A stretch of DNA of 64,000 nucleotides from Streptomyces sp. S.PNR 29 (GTDB taxonomy: Bacteria; Actinomycetota; Actinomycetes; Streptomycetales; Streptomycetaceae), in NCBI RefSeq assembly GCF_030386795.1, contig NZ_JANUQM010000006.1, positions 126,601 through 190,600 of the forward strand, read 5' to 3'. The notes beneath the pieces were generated by a model that saw only the letters and a program-made list of their open reading frames with translations, searched no databases and was not told where the DNA came from. Made by a program: the position numbers and the translations under genes. Below, piece by piece: positions 41,318-50,089 of this stretch (positions within the stretch are counted from its first letter, which is position 1; the number at the start of each line of letters is the position of its first letter).

Positions 41318-42184
41318 TCACCCGTACCGGTAGATCCGGCTGACGTCCTCCAGCTCATCCGGTGTCACGTCCCACGGCGGCAGCTTCTGGTGCCGTGCCA
41401 CGATCCGGCCGTGCTGTTCGTCGTCGCGGCCCGGCGGTGCCGCGGGAAGGTAGCGGGCTCCGTGGTGCCGGCGCTGCCAGCGGTACCACTGCAGGTCGAC
41501 GAAGGCGTGGTGCAGCCAGAAGACGGGGTCGTTGACGGAGGCGCCGCCGAGCATGGCCCCGCCGACCCAGCGGTGCACCCGGTTGTGGTTGCGCCAGGAG
41601 CTGGGGCCCCCGCCGGTGCCCCAGCCCTCCAGCTTGTTGCGGAAACCCCGCGTGACCGTCGAGTCCCAGGGCGCCATGTCGTAGGCGGGGTCCTTCAGCG
41701 CCCACTCCAGGTCGCTCTTCGTGGGCAGGTCGATCGGGCTGCGGGGGCGACCGAGGTCCCGGGTGAGGAACTTCTCGTCGGTCACGCCCACCTTGAGGGC
41801 CCAGTTGCCCTCCCGATAAGCGAACGGTCCGGTCATCACCTGGTGATCGGACCGGCGCCCGTTGCCGCCGAGGAGGTCCGCCGTCCAGGGGACGGAGGTG
41901 GTCGTGCGGTCGCGGGTCCAGTCCCAGTACGGCACGGTCACCGACGAGTCCACCCGGCGCAGCGCACGCTCCAGTTCGAGCAGGAACCGGCGGTGCCAGG
42001 GCAGGAAGGAGGGCGCCATGTGCGCGGCGCGCAGTCCGTGCTCGCCGTCGGAGGAGAAGTACGCGATGTGCATCCGCACGAGTTCGTCGTACTCACCCCG
42101 CCGTTTGACCTCCAGCAGCGCCTTGACGAACCGGCGCTTCTCGGCTCCCGTGAGCATGCCGGCGTTCTTACGCACGTACGCCAT
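41318..42184 (-). CDS. melC2: Tyrosinase (MelC2-type copper monooxygenase)
   Basis: All six copper-binding histidines are visible. CuA: H39 (RMHIAYF), H55 (AAHMAPSF) and H64 (PWHRRF). CuB: H200 and H204 (NHNRVHRWVGG) and H226 (FWLHHAFVD). It oxidises tyrosine and other phenols to quinones, the entry to melanin. The start at 42184 (MAYVRKNAG) matches the family N-terminus and overlaps the melC1 reading frame by 17 bases, so translation is coupled. There is no own signal peptide; export, if any, uses the MelC1 partner. Streptomycetes also have an intracellular MelD2-type paralogue, and I cannot exclude that this is that form. Confidence 0.88.
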   Translation of the reverse strand: MAYVRKNAGMLTGAEKRRFVKALLEVKRRGEYDELVRMHIAYFSSDGEHGLRAAHMAPSFLPWHRRFLLELERALRRVDSSVTVPYWDWTRDRTTTSVPWTADLLGGNGRRSDHQVMTGPFAYREGNWALKVGVTDEKFLTRDLGRPRSPIDLPTKSDLEWALKDPAYDMAPWDSTVTRGFRNKLEGWGTGGGPSSWRNHNRVHRWVGGAMLGGASVNDPVFWLHHAFVDLQWYRWQRRHHGARYLPAAPPGRDDEQHGRIVARHQKLPPWDVTPDELEDVSRIYRYG

Positions 42185-42665
42185 GCCGGTGCCCCATGTG
42201 CAGGTGTCCACCGTCCGCCGGTTCCGGGGCCGGAACGCGCAGCCGCTGACCGGGGCCGAGTTCGTCGACGGCGGCGCGCGCCGCTTCGAGCGGTGTCCGG
42301 TAGGAGCAGTAGTGGTCGACCATGCTCAGCCAGGTGCCGTCGGCGCGGCGCATCAGATGCAGAGGACGGCCGTCCACGGTGACCTGCCACTGGCCGTCCT
42401 CGGCTGTGCCGCGCCCGGGGATCCACACACCTCGGATGCGGCGGCCGCGGTAGGTCGCCTCGAAGCCCGTGCCGACCGGGGCGCGCCCAGGTCCGGGACG
42501 CGGGGGCAGAAAGGCGGCGAACGCCGAGGCCAGGACCGCGGTGAGCGCGCAATTCCGTAGACCGCGCACCAGATCCCGCCGCGTTCTGCCCGCCGGTCCG
42601 GGCCGCTCCGGGCCAGGTGCTCCGTCCTCGGCACCCCCCGGGACTTCGCCGACGCTGACGACCAT
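42168..42665 (-). CDS. melC1: Tyrosinase cofactor / copper chaperone (MelC1-type)
   Basis: A 165-residue partner of the tyrosinase. After an unusually long N-terminal stretch there is a twin-arginine-like signal (RTRRDLVRGLRNCALTAVLA), then the MelC1 domain with YRGRRIRGVW, VTVDGRPLHLMRRADGTW and VDHYCSYRTPLEAARAAVDE. MelC1 loads copper into apo-tyrosinase and carries it through the Tat route. Its end includes a His cluster (GGHLHMGHRHG) that could bind copper. ATG at 42665 follows GGGGAGTGAACC. The signal-domain context favours a secreted complex. Confidence 0.83.
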   Translation of the reverse strand: MVVSVGEVPGGAEDGAPGPERPGPAGRTRRDLVRGLRNCALTAVLASAFAAFLPPRPGPGRAPVGTGFEATYRGRRIRGVWIPGRGTAEDGQWQVTVDGRPLHLMRRADGTWLSMVDHYCSYRTPLEAARAAVDELGPGQRLRVPAPEPADGGHLHMGHRHGVRA

Positions 42666-42818
42666 GGTTCACTCCCCGTCCGGTTCGGTTGTCCGTAGCG
42701 GTAACCGCCGAACGCCCCGCGCGGTCACCGCCGCGCGGCCAGGACAGTGATCGCCGGAGGCCATTTCGGTGACATGGGGGCGAGAATCGGGCCGGCGTCA
42801 CTGGCCGTACACAGGGAA

Positions 42819-42850
42819 AGTCGGCCCTCAAGCTCCACCGAGGGCCGACT
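42819..42850. terminator. Perfect 11-bp stem-loop downstream of the Ala/Pro repeat gene
   Basis: AGTCGGCCCTC and GAGGGCCGACT flank a ten-base loop, 23 bases after the leftward stop. Confidence 0.8.
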
Positions 42851-42873
42851 CCGTACGGTTTGGGGGCTCAGCC

Positions 42874-43503
42874 CTACATCCACAGATTGCCGCGCAGCGG
42901 CTTGGCGTCGTTCAGCGCGGCCGCGGTCTCCTTCAGCGTGGGGAGAAGCGACTTGTTGCCCGAGGCGCTCGCCTCCAGGGGGACCTTGGTCTTCACGCCG
43001 CCGCTGAGGTCGGTGGTCGCCAGGTCGGGGGCGCTCTGCGCGGCAGGCGCCTGGGCCGGGGCGCTCTGCGCGGCAGGCGCCGAAGCCGGAGCACTCTGAG
43101 CGGCAGGCGCCTGGGCCGGGGCACTCTGCGCAGCAGGCGCCGAAGCCGGGGCACTCTGCGCGGCAGACACCGAAGCCGGAGCACTCTGGGCAGCAGGCGC
43201 CGAAGCCGGAGCGCTCTGCGCGGCAGGCGCCTGGGCCGGGGCGCTCTGCGCGGCAGGCGCCGAAGCCGGAGCACTCTGAGCAGCAGGCACCGGAGCCGGA
43301 GCACTCTGAGCGGCGGACACCGGAGCCGGAGCACTCTGAACGGCAGGCGCCGCGGCCGGAGCACTCGTACCGGTCGGCGCCAGGTCGGGGGTGCTCTGGC
43401 CGGCGGGCGCCAAGCCCTGGGCGTTGTGAGCGAACGCAGGCGTGGCGGAACCGGCGGCGATCAGGGACCCGGCAATGACCGCAGCAGCCTTCAGAGACTT
43501 CAT
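42874..43503 (-). CDS. Secreted Ala/Pro/Gln/Ser repeat protein
   Basis: The 209-residue precursor has a signal peptide (KAAAVIAGSLIAAGSATPAFA). About 110 central residues are tandem AQSAPAxxPA decapeptides, followed by a conserved-looking C-terminal part (LSGGVKTKVPLEAS, LLPTLKETAAALNDAKPLRG). The low-complexity repeat would be an extended, proline-rich cell-wall-spanning or glycosylated spacer. GAAAGGAACACG before ATG is a strong site. I know of no named family. It lies between the melanin genes and another secreted protein, in the surface-protein region. Confidence 0.75.
   Translation of the reverse strand: MKSLKAAAVIAGSLIAAGSATPAFAHNAQGLAPAGQSTPDLAPTGTSAPAAAPAVQSAPAPVSAAQSAPAPVPAAQSAPASAPAAQSAPAQAPAAQSAPASAPAAQSAPASVSAAQSAPASAPAAQSAPAQAPAAQSAPASAPAAQSAPAQAPAAQSAPDLATTDLSGGVKTKVPLEASASGNKSLLPTLKETAAALNDAKPLRGNLWM
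43021..43355 (-). repeat. 30-bp tandem coding repeats (AQSAPAxxPA)
   Basis: About eleven units of 30 bases with cores like GGCAGGCGCCGAAGCCGG and GCACTCTGCG recur with small changes, several as alternating 60-base pairs. They encode the decapeptide repeat of the secreted protein. Confidence 0.88.
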
Positions 43504-43688
43504 CGTGTTCCTTTCTTCGGCAACGCAGGTCGCCGGAGGGGATTCTGTCGCCGTGCCTAACGAGCCCTGGCCGGGGCGGAAACCAGAGGGGCTGAAATTG
43601 CCGATTCCTCATATGAGAAACCGGAGAGGCCGGGCCCCTGGAACGGGAAAAGGCCGGAGATAAGCCGGGAGAAAGGCGGGAACCGCAA

Positions 43689-43727
43689 CAGCCGTGGTGC
43701 AGCCGCCTGGAGCGGGCACCACGGCTG
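43689..43727. terminator. Perfect 12-bp stem-loop downstream of the acidic secreted-protein gene
   Basis: CAGCCGTGGTGC and GCACCACGGCTG flank a 15-base loop, 29 bases after the leftward stop. Confidence 0.8.
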
Positions 43728-43756
43728 GACGGGCCGGAGCCGTACCGTGCGGATGC

Positions 43757-44491
43757 TCACCAGTCCGACAGCCGCACCATCGCCGACGGGGTGGCCTCGG
43801 GAAGCGTGCCGACCGACACCGAAGTCTCCTGCGTCGTCGACATCGATGACGATGATGACGACGTCGTTGTGGGCGTCGGCGTCGGCGTCGATGTCGACAC
43901 CGATGTCGGCAGCAGGAGCAGGCCGTCGTCGAGCAGGTCGTCGATGAGGTCCTCCAACTCGGCCAGCAGGTCGTCGACGGACGGAGCCACCTCGGTGTCG
44001 TCACTGGAGGTGAGCGCTTCGAGCAGGTCGTCGACGGCGTCCTCCACGGTGTCCAGCAAGTCGTCCACGGCGTCCAGCGTGCCGCTCGTGAGGTCGGTGT
44101 CGGCGTCGACCGTGGAGTCGGTGTCGCGCCTGGGGGGAGCCAGCAGCAACACGCCCGTCGCCGGAGTCTTGGCGGCCTGCTCGGCCGCGGCCTTGTCCAG
44201 GGCGGCCTTCGCGGCGTCTCCCAGTCTCCTGGCCTCGGCGGCGGTCAGTCGGCCGTTGTCCGCCTTGAGCACGGCGTTCAGCAGGTCGGCGACCGGAGCG
44301 AGCTCGCCGCCGTAGATGGTCCTGACCTGACCGAGGAGCGCGTCCGCGCCGGCGCGCCGGGCATCGGGCGACGCCGCATGGCCGCGCTCGCGGGCAGAGT
44401 CGGCCGCCATCGCGGCGGGGCCGGTGATCCCGACCAGGAGGGCGGCGCACAGTGCGCTGGACGCGATGCGCCGCGCGGGCAGAGCACGCAT
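43757..44491 (-). CDS. Secreted acidic protein with Asp/Leu-rich helices and Ser/Thr tail
   Basis: The 244-residue precursor starts with a signal peptide (RRIASSALCAALLVGITGPAAMA). The first part is helical (LLGQVRTIYGGELAPVADLL, ADNGRLTAAEARRLGDAA). A very acidic middle follows, with repeated DDLLD units (AVDDLLDTVEDAVDDLLEAL, DLIDDLLDDGL), then a Ser/Thr/Pro run like a glycosylation-prone linker, and VRLSDW at the end. AAGGA six bases before ATG fixes the start. The acidic repeats could bind calcium or basic polymers. No family is recognised. Confidence 0.75.
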   Translation of the reverse strand: MRALPARRIASSALCAALLVGITGPAAMAADSARERGHAASPDARRAGADALLGQVRTIYGGELAPVADLLNAVLKADNGRLTAAEARRLGDAAKAALDKAAAEQAAKTPATGVLLLAPPRRDTDSTVDADTDLTSGTLDAVDDLLDTVEDAVDDLLEALTSSDDTEVAPSVDDLLAELEDLIDDLLDDGLLLLPTSVSTSTPTPTPTTTSSSSSSMSTTQETSVSVGTLPEATPSAMVRLSDW

Positions 44492-44895
44492 GGGGGGTTC
44501 CTTTCGACGGGCGTCGGATCTTGAGCCAACCGTGAAAGCGCCCATGACTTCCCGCAACCGCTCATGCGCTTTTCGTGTATTCCGTATTTCACTCCGTTGC
44601 TTCGTCCTGCCTGATGAGGCGGTACTCCAGGGCGGTTGTCCCGGCCCCGTCGGGAGAGCGGCACCGGCCGCCCTGCGCGGAGGAACCGGGAGGAGGGCAC
44701 AGCCCGGCGGACCAGGCTCGTGACGAGGGGTCGGCTTCACCATTCCGACACACTTGTCGTACTTCATCGAATATCACCGAATTTGTCCGGTTGATGACTA
44801 GAGTTGCGAACCTCCCGAGCACCCCTCTGGGCGGACGCATCGCGCTCGTGCCGTTGCCTTCCACCGCCACCTGTTCCGAAAGGGCACCGACGGTC
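44492..44895. other. Divergent intergenic region before the DUF3344-like gene
   Basis: A 404-base gap between the leftward acidic secreted protein and the rightward DUF3344-like protein. The part around 44750-44805 is AT-rich for this genome and includes a TAGAGT hexamer at 44799-44804 that could be a -10 element, but no matching -35 is at the right spacing. No RNA gene is seen. Confidence 0.45.
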
Positions 44896-45978
44896 ATGCG
44901 CCATTCCCTGGGTCCGCTGTTCCGCCGTGGGACGGTGGGCGTTCTCGCCCTCGCCGCGCTGTGGGCACCCGCCGCCTCCCCTGCCTCCACCCCGGCCGCG
45001 GCGGCCGCACCGGAGGAGAGCAGCCTCGCCTTCTCCCAGCGCTACCGCGCGCACCAGCACGGCGGCATCGTGCGCGCGGCCAACGCCTCCATCAGCTGCA
45101 CGAGCGCGGCCTCTTCGTGCTCGGACGTACAGGCGGGCGGGCAGGGGGCGAACGGCGACTTCGACATGTTCTACATCGACGTCGACCGCGACCCGAACAC
45201 CTACAACTCCTCCCGCGCGGAGGTCCGTCTGCCGGGCGGCTCGCGGGTGACGTACGCGCGCCTGTACTGGGGCGGCAACCTGCGCGTGGGCGAACAGAAG
45301 CCGCCGGAGGACAACGAGCGGGTCCTGGTCGCCGAACCCGGTGGGGAGTACAAGGAGCTCTTCGCGGACACGGTCGTCGGACACCGCGTGGCCGAGGGCG
45401 CGGACGCCTTCCAGGCCTCGGCGGACGTGACGCGGCTGGTGCAGGAGGGCGGGCCGGGCCTGTACACCGTGGCGCAGGTCAACGTGGCCATGGGCAGATC
45501 GGCAGCCGGGGCATGGGGCGGCTGGACGCTGGTGGTGGCGTACGAGAACCCTTCGGAGCCGCTGCGGCACCTCGCGCTCTGGGACGGCTTCACCTCGCTG
45601 AAGTCCGGCGGACAGGAGATCCGGCTGCAGGGCCTGGACTTCGCGTCGGGCGCGGGGGGCCGCGCGGGGCTGGTGGCGTACAACGGCGACCGCGGCACCA
45701 GGGGCGACTCGCTCACCATGACGAACGGCCCGGCCTCCATCGCCCTCAACAACGACGCCAATCCCGAGGACGACGTCCTGAACTCCACCATCACCGAGCC
45801 GGGAGCGGATGCGCCGCGTGTGCCCGCGTACGCCAACAACCTCGGCTACGACTCCGACGTGTTCGAACTCGGCAGAGGCCTGCAGCACGCGGGCGACCAG
45901 CTGACCTTCCGGTTGCAGTCCCCGCACGACGCCGCGTGGGCCGGTGTGCTCTTCGCCGCCGTCGACGCCCGGCGATGA
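44896..45978 (+). CDS. Secreted DUF3344-like beta-rich protein
   Basis: A signal peptide (VGVLALAALWAPAASPA) leads to a 320-residue beta-rich domain with FDMFYIDVDRDPNTYNSSRA, GGSRVTYARLYWGGNL, SADVTRLVQEGG and WGGWTLVVAYENP, the pattern of the actinobacterial DUF3344 family of extracellular proteins. Its Cys pair (SCTSAASSC) is near the mature N-terminus. ATG at 44896 gives the shortest sensible signal; the frame is open farther upstream. The next gene, a glycosyltransferase, begins within 50 bases, so it may be co-transcribed with the polysaccharide operon. Function is unknown. Confidence 0.72.
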   Translation: MRHSLGPLFRRGTVGVLALAALWAPAASPASTPAAAAAPEESSLAFSQRYRAHQHGGIVRAANASISCTSAASSCSDVQAGGQGANGDFDMFYIDVDRDPNTYNSSRAEVRLPGGSRVTYARLYWGGNLRVGEQKPPEDNERVLVAEPGGEYKELFADTVVGHRVAEGADAFQASADVTRLVQEGGPGLYTVAQVNVAMGRSAAGAWGGWTLVVAYENPSEPLRHLALWDGFTSLKSGGQEIRLQGLDFASGAGGRAGLVAYNGDRGTRGDSLTMTNGPASIALNNDANPEDDVLNSTITEPGADAPRVPAYANNLGYDSDVFELGRGLQHAGDQLTFRLQSPHDAAWAGVLFAAVDARR

Positions 45979-46022
45979 GCCCGCTGCCCCCCGTACCGAA
46001 CGCTTTCCCAAGCGAGGAATCC

Positions 46023-47318
46023 GTGCATACGCACCTGGCATCCACCACCCCTCGGCCGCGGATCCTGCACCTCACCCAACCGGTGGAAGGCGGAGTCGCA
46101 CGCGTCGTCGCGGATCTGGTCCGGGCTCAGCTGGCGGACGGCATGGACGTCACCGTGGCCTGCCCCGACAGCCCGCTCACCGCGGAACTGCGGGCGCGCG
46201 GCGCGACCGTACGGCACTGGGCCGCGACGCGGTCGCCGGGTCCGTCGCTCCTGCGGGAGGTGCGGAACCTGGCCCGGGTGATCGACGAGGTACGCCCCGA
46301 CCTGGTGCACGCGCACAGCGCGAAGGCCGGGCTCGCCGGGCGCCTCGCTGTGCGCGGGCGGATCCCGACGGTCTTCCAGCCGCACGCCTGGTCGTTCGAG
46401 GCGGTCGACGGGAGCACCGCGGCCCTGGCGCTCAAGTGGGAGCGGTGGGGCGCGCGTTGGGCCACGCGGGTGGTGTGCGTGAGCGAGGCGGAGCGCGCGA
46501 CCGGCGCGCGGGCCGGGATCACCGGCCGATGGTCCGTCATCCCCAACGGCATCGATCCCGAACGCTTCCGCCCTGCCGCCGCCGGCACCGTGCGGGCCGG
46601 GCTCGCACCGCTCGCCGGCCTCCCCCCGGCAACGCTGCTCGCCGTCTGCGTGGGACGGCTGTGCCGGCAGAAGGGGCAGGACGTCCTGCTGCGGGCGTGG
46701 GAGGACATCGTGTGCAAGGTACCCGACGCCCGCCTCGTCCTGGTCGGCGACGGGCCGGACCACGACCGACTGCGCGCAGCGGCCCCGGAATCCGTGCTGT
46801 TCGCGGGAGCCGTCACCGACGCCTCCCCCTGGTACCAGGCCGCCGATGTGGTCGTCCTGCCGTCCCGCTGGGAGGGCATGGCGCTGGCCCCGCTGGAGGC
46901 GATGGCCTGTGGGCGGCCCGTGGTGGTCACGGACGTCGACGGCGCCCGCGAGAGCCTGCCGCCCGTGTTCGCCGCCCGGTGCCTGGTCCCGCCGGAGGAC
47001 CCGGCGGTGCTGGCCGCGGCCGTCACCGAGCTGCTGCTCGACCCGATGGAGCGCGAGTCGCTCGGCAACCGCGGCCGCCGGCACGTGCTGTCCACCCACG
47101 ACGTCCGGCACACCGCCGAGGCGGTCACGGCCGTCTACCGCGAGCTGCTCGGCGGACGGCCCGCCACCGACAGGGCGCGCCCCTCCCGAGCGATCGAGTG
47201 CGTCACGGCCCGCGGCACTGAGCACGGTCAGCCGCTCGACACAGGCCCTGGCGCCGAGGCGAACCAGACAACACAGCGCGTCGAGCCCACCGAGCACAGG
47301 GAGTCGATCCACTCGTGA
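46023..47318 (+). CDS. Glycosyltransferase family 4 (exopolysaccharide operon)
   Basis: A GT-B enzyme: N-terminal donor-side lobe PRILHLTQPVEGGVARVVAD, PDLVHAHSAKAGLAGRL, then VIPNGIDPERFRP at the lobe junction and C-terminal LLAVCVGRLCRQKGQDVLLR, LVLVGDGPDHDRL, PSRWEGMALAPLEAMACGRP with the E-x7-E motif of GT4. GTG at 46023 has GAGGAAT five bases upstream; an ATG at 45975 overlapping the previous stop is the alternative. It adds a sugar to the growing lipid-linked repeat unit at the inner membrane face. It overlaps the next gene by four bases. Confidence 0.87.
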   Translation: MHTHLASTTPRPRILHLTQPVEGGVARVVADLVRAQLADGMDVTVACPDSPLTAELRARGATVRHWAATRSPGPSLLREVRNLARVIDEVRPDLVHAHSAKAGLAGRLAVRGRIPTVFQPHAWSFEAVDGSTAALALKWERWGARWATRVVCVSEAERATGARAGITGRWSVIPNGIDPERFRPAAAGTVRAGLAPLAGLPPATLLAVCVGRLCRQKGQDVLLRAWEDIVCKVPDARLVLVGDGPDHDRLRAAAPESVLFAGAVTDASPWYQAADVVVLPSRWEGMALAPLEAMACGRPVVVTDVDGARESLPPVFAARCLVPPEDPAVLAAAVTELLLDPMERESLGNRGRRHVLSTHDVRHTAEAVTAVYRELLGGRPATDRARPSRAIECVTARGTEHGQPLDTGPGAEANQTTQRVEPTEHRESIHS

Positions 47319-48742
47319 CCGCCGAACGTACCGTCCCGTCCCCCGGCGTAACGCCACGGGACCACGGTTCCTCAGCCGTTTCCGTCATGCCGCCGCGCGG
47401 CACGGCCACCGGTTTCCGTGTCCCCGTTCCCCGGCGCCCGGCCAGGCCGGCCTCACCGGTCCCGCTGCTCGTCACGGACTGCGTCGCCGCCCCGGTGGGC
47501 GCGCTGGCGCTCGCCGAACCCCAGCGCCATCCGCTGCTCGTCACCCTGCTGATCGTCGCCTCGCTGCTGCTGCGCCCGCGCGAGAAGCGGCCACCGGTGC
47601 CGGGGCTGCTGGAGGAAGTGCCCGCCGTGTGCGGCCGCATCGCGGTGGCCTGGCTGCTGCTGGCGGCGCTGCTGGCGGCGTACCGGCCGGAGCACGCGTT
47701 GTCCGCCGGCACCGTACTGACGGGTCTCGCCCTGCAGGCGGCGGTGGCGTGTGCGCTGCGTGGAGCCGTGCACGGACGAAGACGCGCCGCACTGCTGCGC
47801 CACCCGCACACCGCGCTCGTCGTGGGCCCGGTGGCGACCGCGCAGCGGGTGGCCTCCGCCGTGCTGCGGCACCCGCGGTGCGGAGTGCGGCCGGTGGGGA
47901 TCGTCGCCGAGCAGCCGGACGGCACCGAGGGCCTGCCGGTGCTGACCACCGGCGAGGAGGTCGAGCGTGCGGTCATCCAGAACGGGGTGCGGGCCGTGCT
48001 GACCGTTCATCCCTCCGTACGCGCCGAACAGGCGCCGCTGCTGCGGGCGCTGGCCGAGTCGGGCTGCACGGTCTGGGAGGTCGACGCCGAATCCCCGTCG
48101 TACGCGTCGAAGGAGCGGCTGGCCGGTTTCCCGTACCGGCGGCTGGAGCTGTTCCCGGCGCACCGCGGCAGCGTGGGCAAGCGGATGCTCGACATCCTCG
48201 TGTCGGGGACGCTGTTGCTGCTGGTCAGCCCGCTGCTCCTGGCGTTCGCTGTGGCGCTGCGGCTCAGTGACGGGCCGGGCGTGGTGTTCCGGCAGGAGCG
48301 CATCGGCAGGAACGGAAAGCCGTTCACGCTGCTGAAGTTCCGTACGCACCGCCCGGTCGACGAGCACGAGTCGGCGACCCGGTGGAGCGTGGCGAACGAG
48401 CACGAGATGCGCTGGTTCTGCCGTATGTTGCGGCGCACCTCGCTCGACGAGCTGCTCCAGCTGTGGAACGTGCTCCGGGGCGACATGAGCCTGGTCGGGC
48501 CGCGGCCCGAACGACCCTACTTCGTCACGCAGTTCAGCCAGACCTACCCCGGTTACGGGTCCCGTCACCGCATGCGGACGGGCATCACCGGCCTCGCCCA
48601 GGTCCACGGGCTGCGCGGCGACACCTCGATCGAGGACCGTGCCCGGTTCGACAACGCCTACATCGACGACTGGTCGCTGTGGCAGGACATCTGCATCCTG
48701 CTGCGCACCGCGACCCTGCTGGTGCGTCCGACGGGGAGCTGA
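47315..48742 (+). CDS. Exopolysaccharide polyprenyl glycosylphosphotransferase
   Basis: The N-terminal half has about four membrane helices and a CoA-binding-like soluble loop (ALVVGPVATAQRVASAVLRH). The C-terminal half is the bacterial sugar transferase domain: KRMLDILVSGTLLLLVSPLL, VVFRQERIGRNGKPFTLLKF, RRTSLDELLQLWNVLRGDMS, LVGPRPERPYFV. It transfers sugar-1-phosphate to undecaprenyl phosphate and so starts each repeat unit of the polymer. GTG overlaps the upstream stop by four bases. This is the priming step of the locus. Confidence 0.93.
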   Translation: MTAERTVPSPGVTPRDHGSSAVSVMPPRGTATGFRVPVPRRPARPASPVPLLVTDCVAAPVGALALAEPQRHPLLVTLLIVASLLLRPREKRPPVPGLLEEVPAVCGRIAVAWLLLAALLAAYRPEHALSAGTVLTGLALQAAVACALRGAVHGRRRAALLRHPHTALVVGPVATAQRVASAVLRHPRCGVRPVGIVAEQPDGTEGLPVLTTGEEVERAVIQNGVRAVLTVHPSVRAEQAPLLRALAESGCTVWEVDAESPSYASKERLAGFPYRRLELFPAHRGSVGKRMLDILVSGTLLLLVSPLLLAFAVALRLSDGPGVVFRQERIGRNGKPFTLLKFRTHRPVDEHESATRWSVANEHEMRWFCRMLRRTSLDELLQLWNVLRGDMSLVGPRPERPYFVTQFSQTYPGYGSRHRMRTGITGLAQVHGLRGDTSIEDRARFDNAYIDDWSLWQDICILLRTATLLVRPTGS

Positions 48743-48748
48743 GAGACC

Positions 48749-50089
48749 GTGAGCCACGCCCTGACATCGCTCCAGCGCCGGGCCGCCGATCTGACGCCGA
48801 TCCTTCCCGTGGTGGCCGTGCCCGCCCTGCTGGCGCTGCCGCTGACGCCGGACGGCGCGGGGCCCGCCGACGTGGTCTCAGGGCTGGCGGTGGTGTACTG
48901 CGTGAGCCGTCTCCTGCGCGAGCGGCGGCGACCGCTGTCGCCCGCCGCGGTCGTCGTGCTGGGCCTGCCGGTCGTGGGGCTCGCGTTCGCCGCCATGGAG
49001 GCCACGCCGGAGGCGGGGCTCAGCGGCATGGGCCGCTATCTGCAGCTCTTCGTGTTCGTCCCGGCGGCCGTACTGCTGCTGCTCCGCGACCGGGCCGACT
49101 TCCGGATCGTGGCCTGGTCGATCGTGGGGCTCGGCCTGTGTCAGGGGGCCGTCGGCGTGCACCAGTACGTCACCCGGACCGGCGCCTCCTACCAGGGCGA
49201 GAACATCCGGGCGGTCGGCACCTTCGGGCCGCATGACGTGATGGGCATGGCGACCGCGGTCTCGCTCGGCCTGGTCTGCGCGGTCGGCATCGCGCTGGGC
49301 CGGGCCTCCGTACGGCAGCGGGCGGCCGCGGCCGGGTGCGCCCTGGTGCTGCTGCTGCCGCTGGCGGTCTCCTTCAGCCGGGGCGCCTGGATCGCGACCG
49401 CCGTGACGTGCGCCGTGCAGCTCGCGCTGGCCGGGCTGCGGCGTGCGCTCAAGGTGGCCGCCGCCGTGGCCGCCGTCGGCGTGATCCTGGTGGGCGGGTT
49501 CGGCGTCGGCACGGTGATGCTGCAGCAGCGGATCGACAGCATCGCGCAGGTCGCCGACGCCCCCGACCACTCCGTCGTCGACCGGTACGCCCTGTGGGCG
49601 TCCGCCATCGGCATCTGGAGCCGGCACCCGCTGACCGGCGTCGGGTTGAAGGCCTTCCCCGAGTACCGCGACGGACACGCCACGCTGGCGCTGTCGTCGG
49701 GCAGCGACATCCACGGCGCGGGGGTGGCCTTCGAGAAGCAGCCGCTGCTGTCGCCGCACAACATGTACCTGCTGCTGCTGAGCGAGCAGGGTCTGGTCGG
49801 GCTGCTCGGGCTCGCCGGGAGCTGGCTGGCGCTGCTGGTGTGCGGGCTGCGGCGGCTGTTGCGCGTCCGCACCCGGGGGCCGGGGCTCGACTGCGCGCTC
49901 GTCGCCTGCGGGCTGCTGGTCTGGCAGCTGACCGACTTCATGTACGGAGACATCGGCGGCCCCTCGACCGTGCTGACCGCCGTGGCCCTGGGCCTCGTGG
50001 CGTGGTGGGCGCTGGCCGGCGACGAGCGGGGGGCCGCCGTGCCGCGGAACGGGACGCGACAGCGCGTCGAGGAGGCCCTGGCGCGATGA
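48749..50089 (+). CDS. O-antigen ligase / Wzy-like polymerase, multi-pass membrane protein
   Basis: About ten to eleven membrane helices, with a large loop (around residues 130-330) carrying FSRGAWIATA and a DRYALWASAIGIWSRHPLTG-type segment, then GVGLKAFPEY and SPHNMYLLLLSEQGLVGLLG. The HN near the loop end is typical of the Wzy_C/WaaL family. It would polymerise or ligate lipid-linked repeat units on the outside of the membrane. It begins six bases after the phosphotransferase stop. Confidence 0.88.
   Translation: MSHALTSLQRRAADLTPILPVVAVPALLALPLTPDGAGPADVVSGLAVVYCVSRLLRERRRPLSPAAVVVLGLPVVGLAFAAMEATPEAGLSGMGRYLQLFVFVPAAVLLLLRDRADFRIVAWSIVGLGLCQGAVGVHQYVTRTGASYQGENIRAVGTFGPHDVMGMATAVSLGLVCAVGIALGRASVRQRAAAAGCALVLLLPLAVSFSRGAWIATAVTCAVQLALAGLRRALKVAAAVAAVGVILVGGFGVGTVMLQQRIDSIAQVADAPDHSVVDRYALWASAIGIWSRHPLTGVGLKAFPEYRDGHATLALSSGSDIHGAGVAFEKQPLLSPHNMYLLLLSEQGLVGLLGLAGSWLALLVCGLRRLLRVRTRGPGLDCALVACGLLVWQLTDFMYGDIGGPSTVLTAVALGLVAWWALAGDERGAAVPRNGTRQRVEEALAR

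Noticed and set aside
42168..42831. Extended upstream forms of melC1 and melC2 frames
   Set aside because: Family N-termini and ribosome sites point to 42665 for melC1 and 42184 for melC2; the longer frames only cross neighbouring sequence.
43021..43355. 30-bp repeats as a CRISPR array
   Set aside because: There are no spacers; the units follow each other directly and encode a decapeptide repeat within an open frame having a signal peptide.
44783..44804. TTGTCC and TAGAGT as a vegetative promoter
   Set aside because: The spacing between them is only ten bases, too short for a sigma-70-type promoter.
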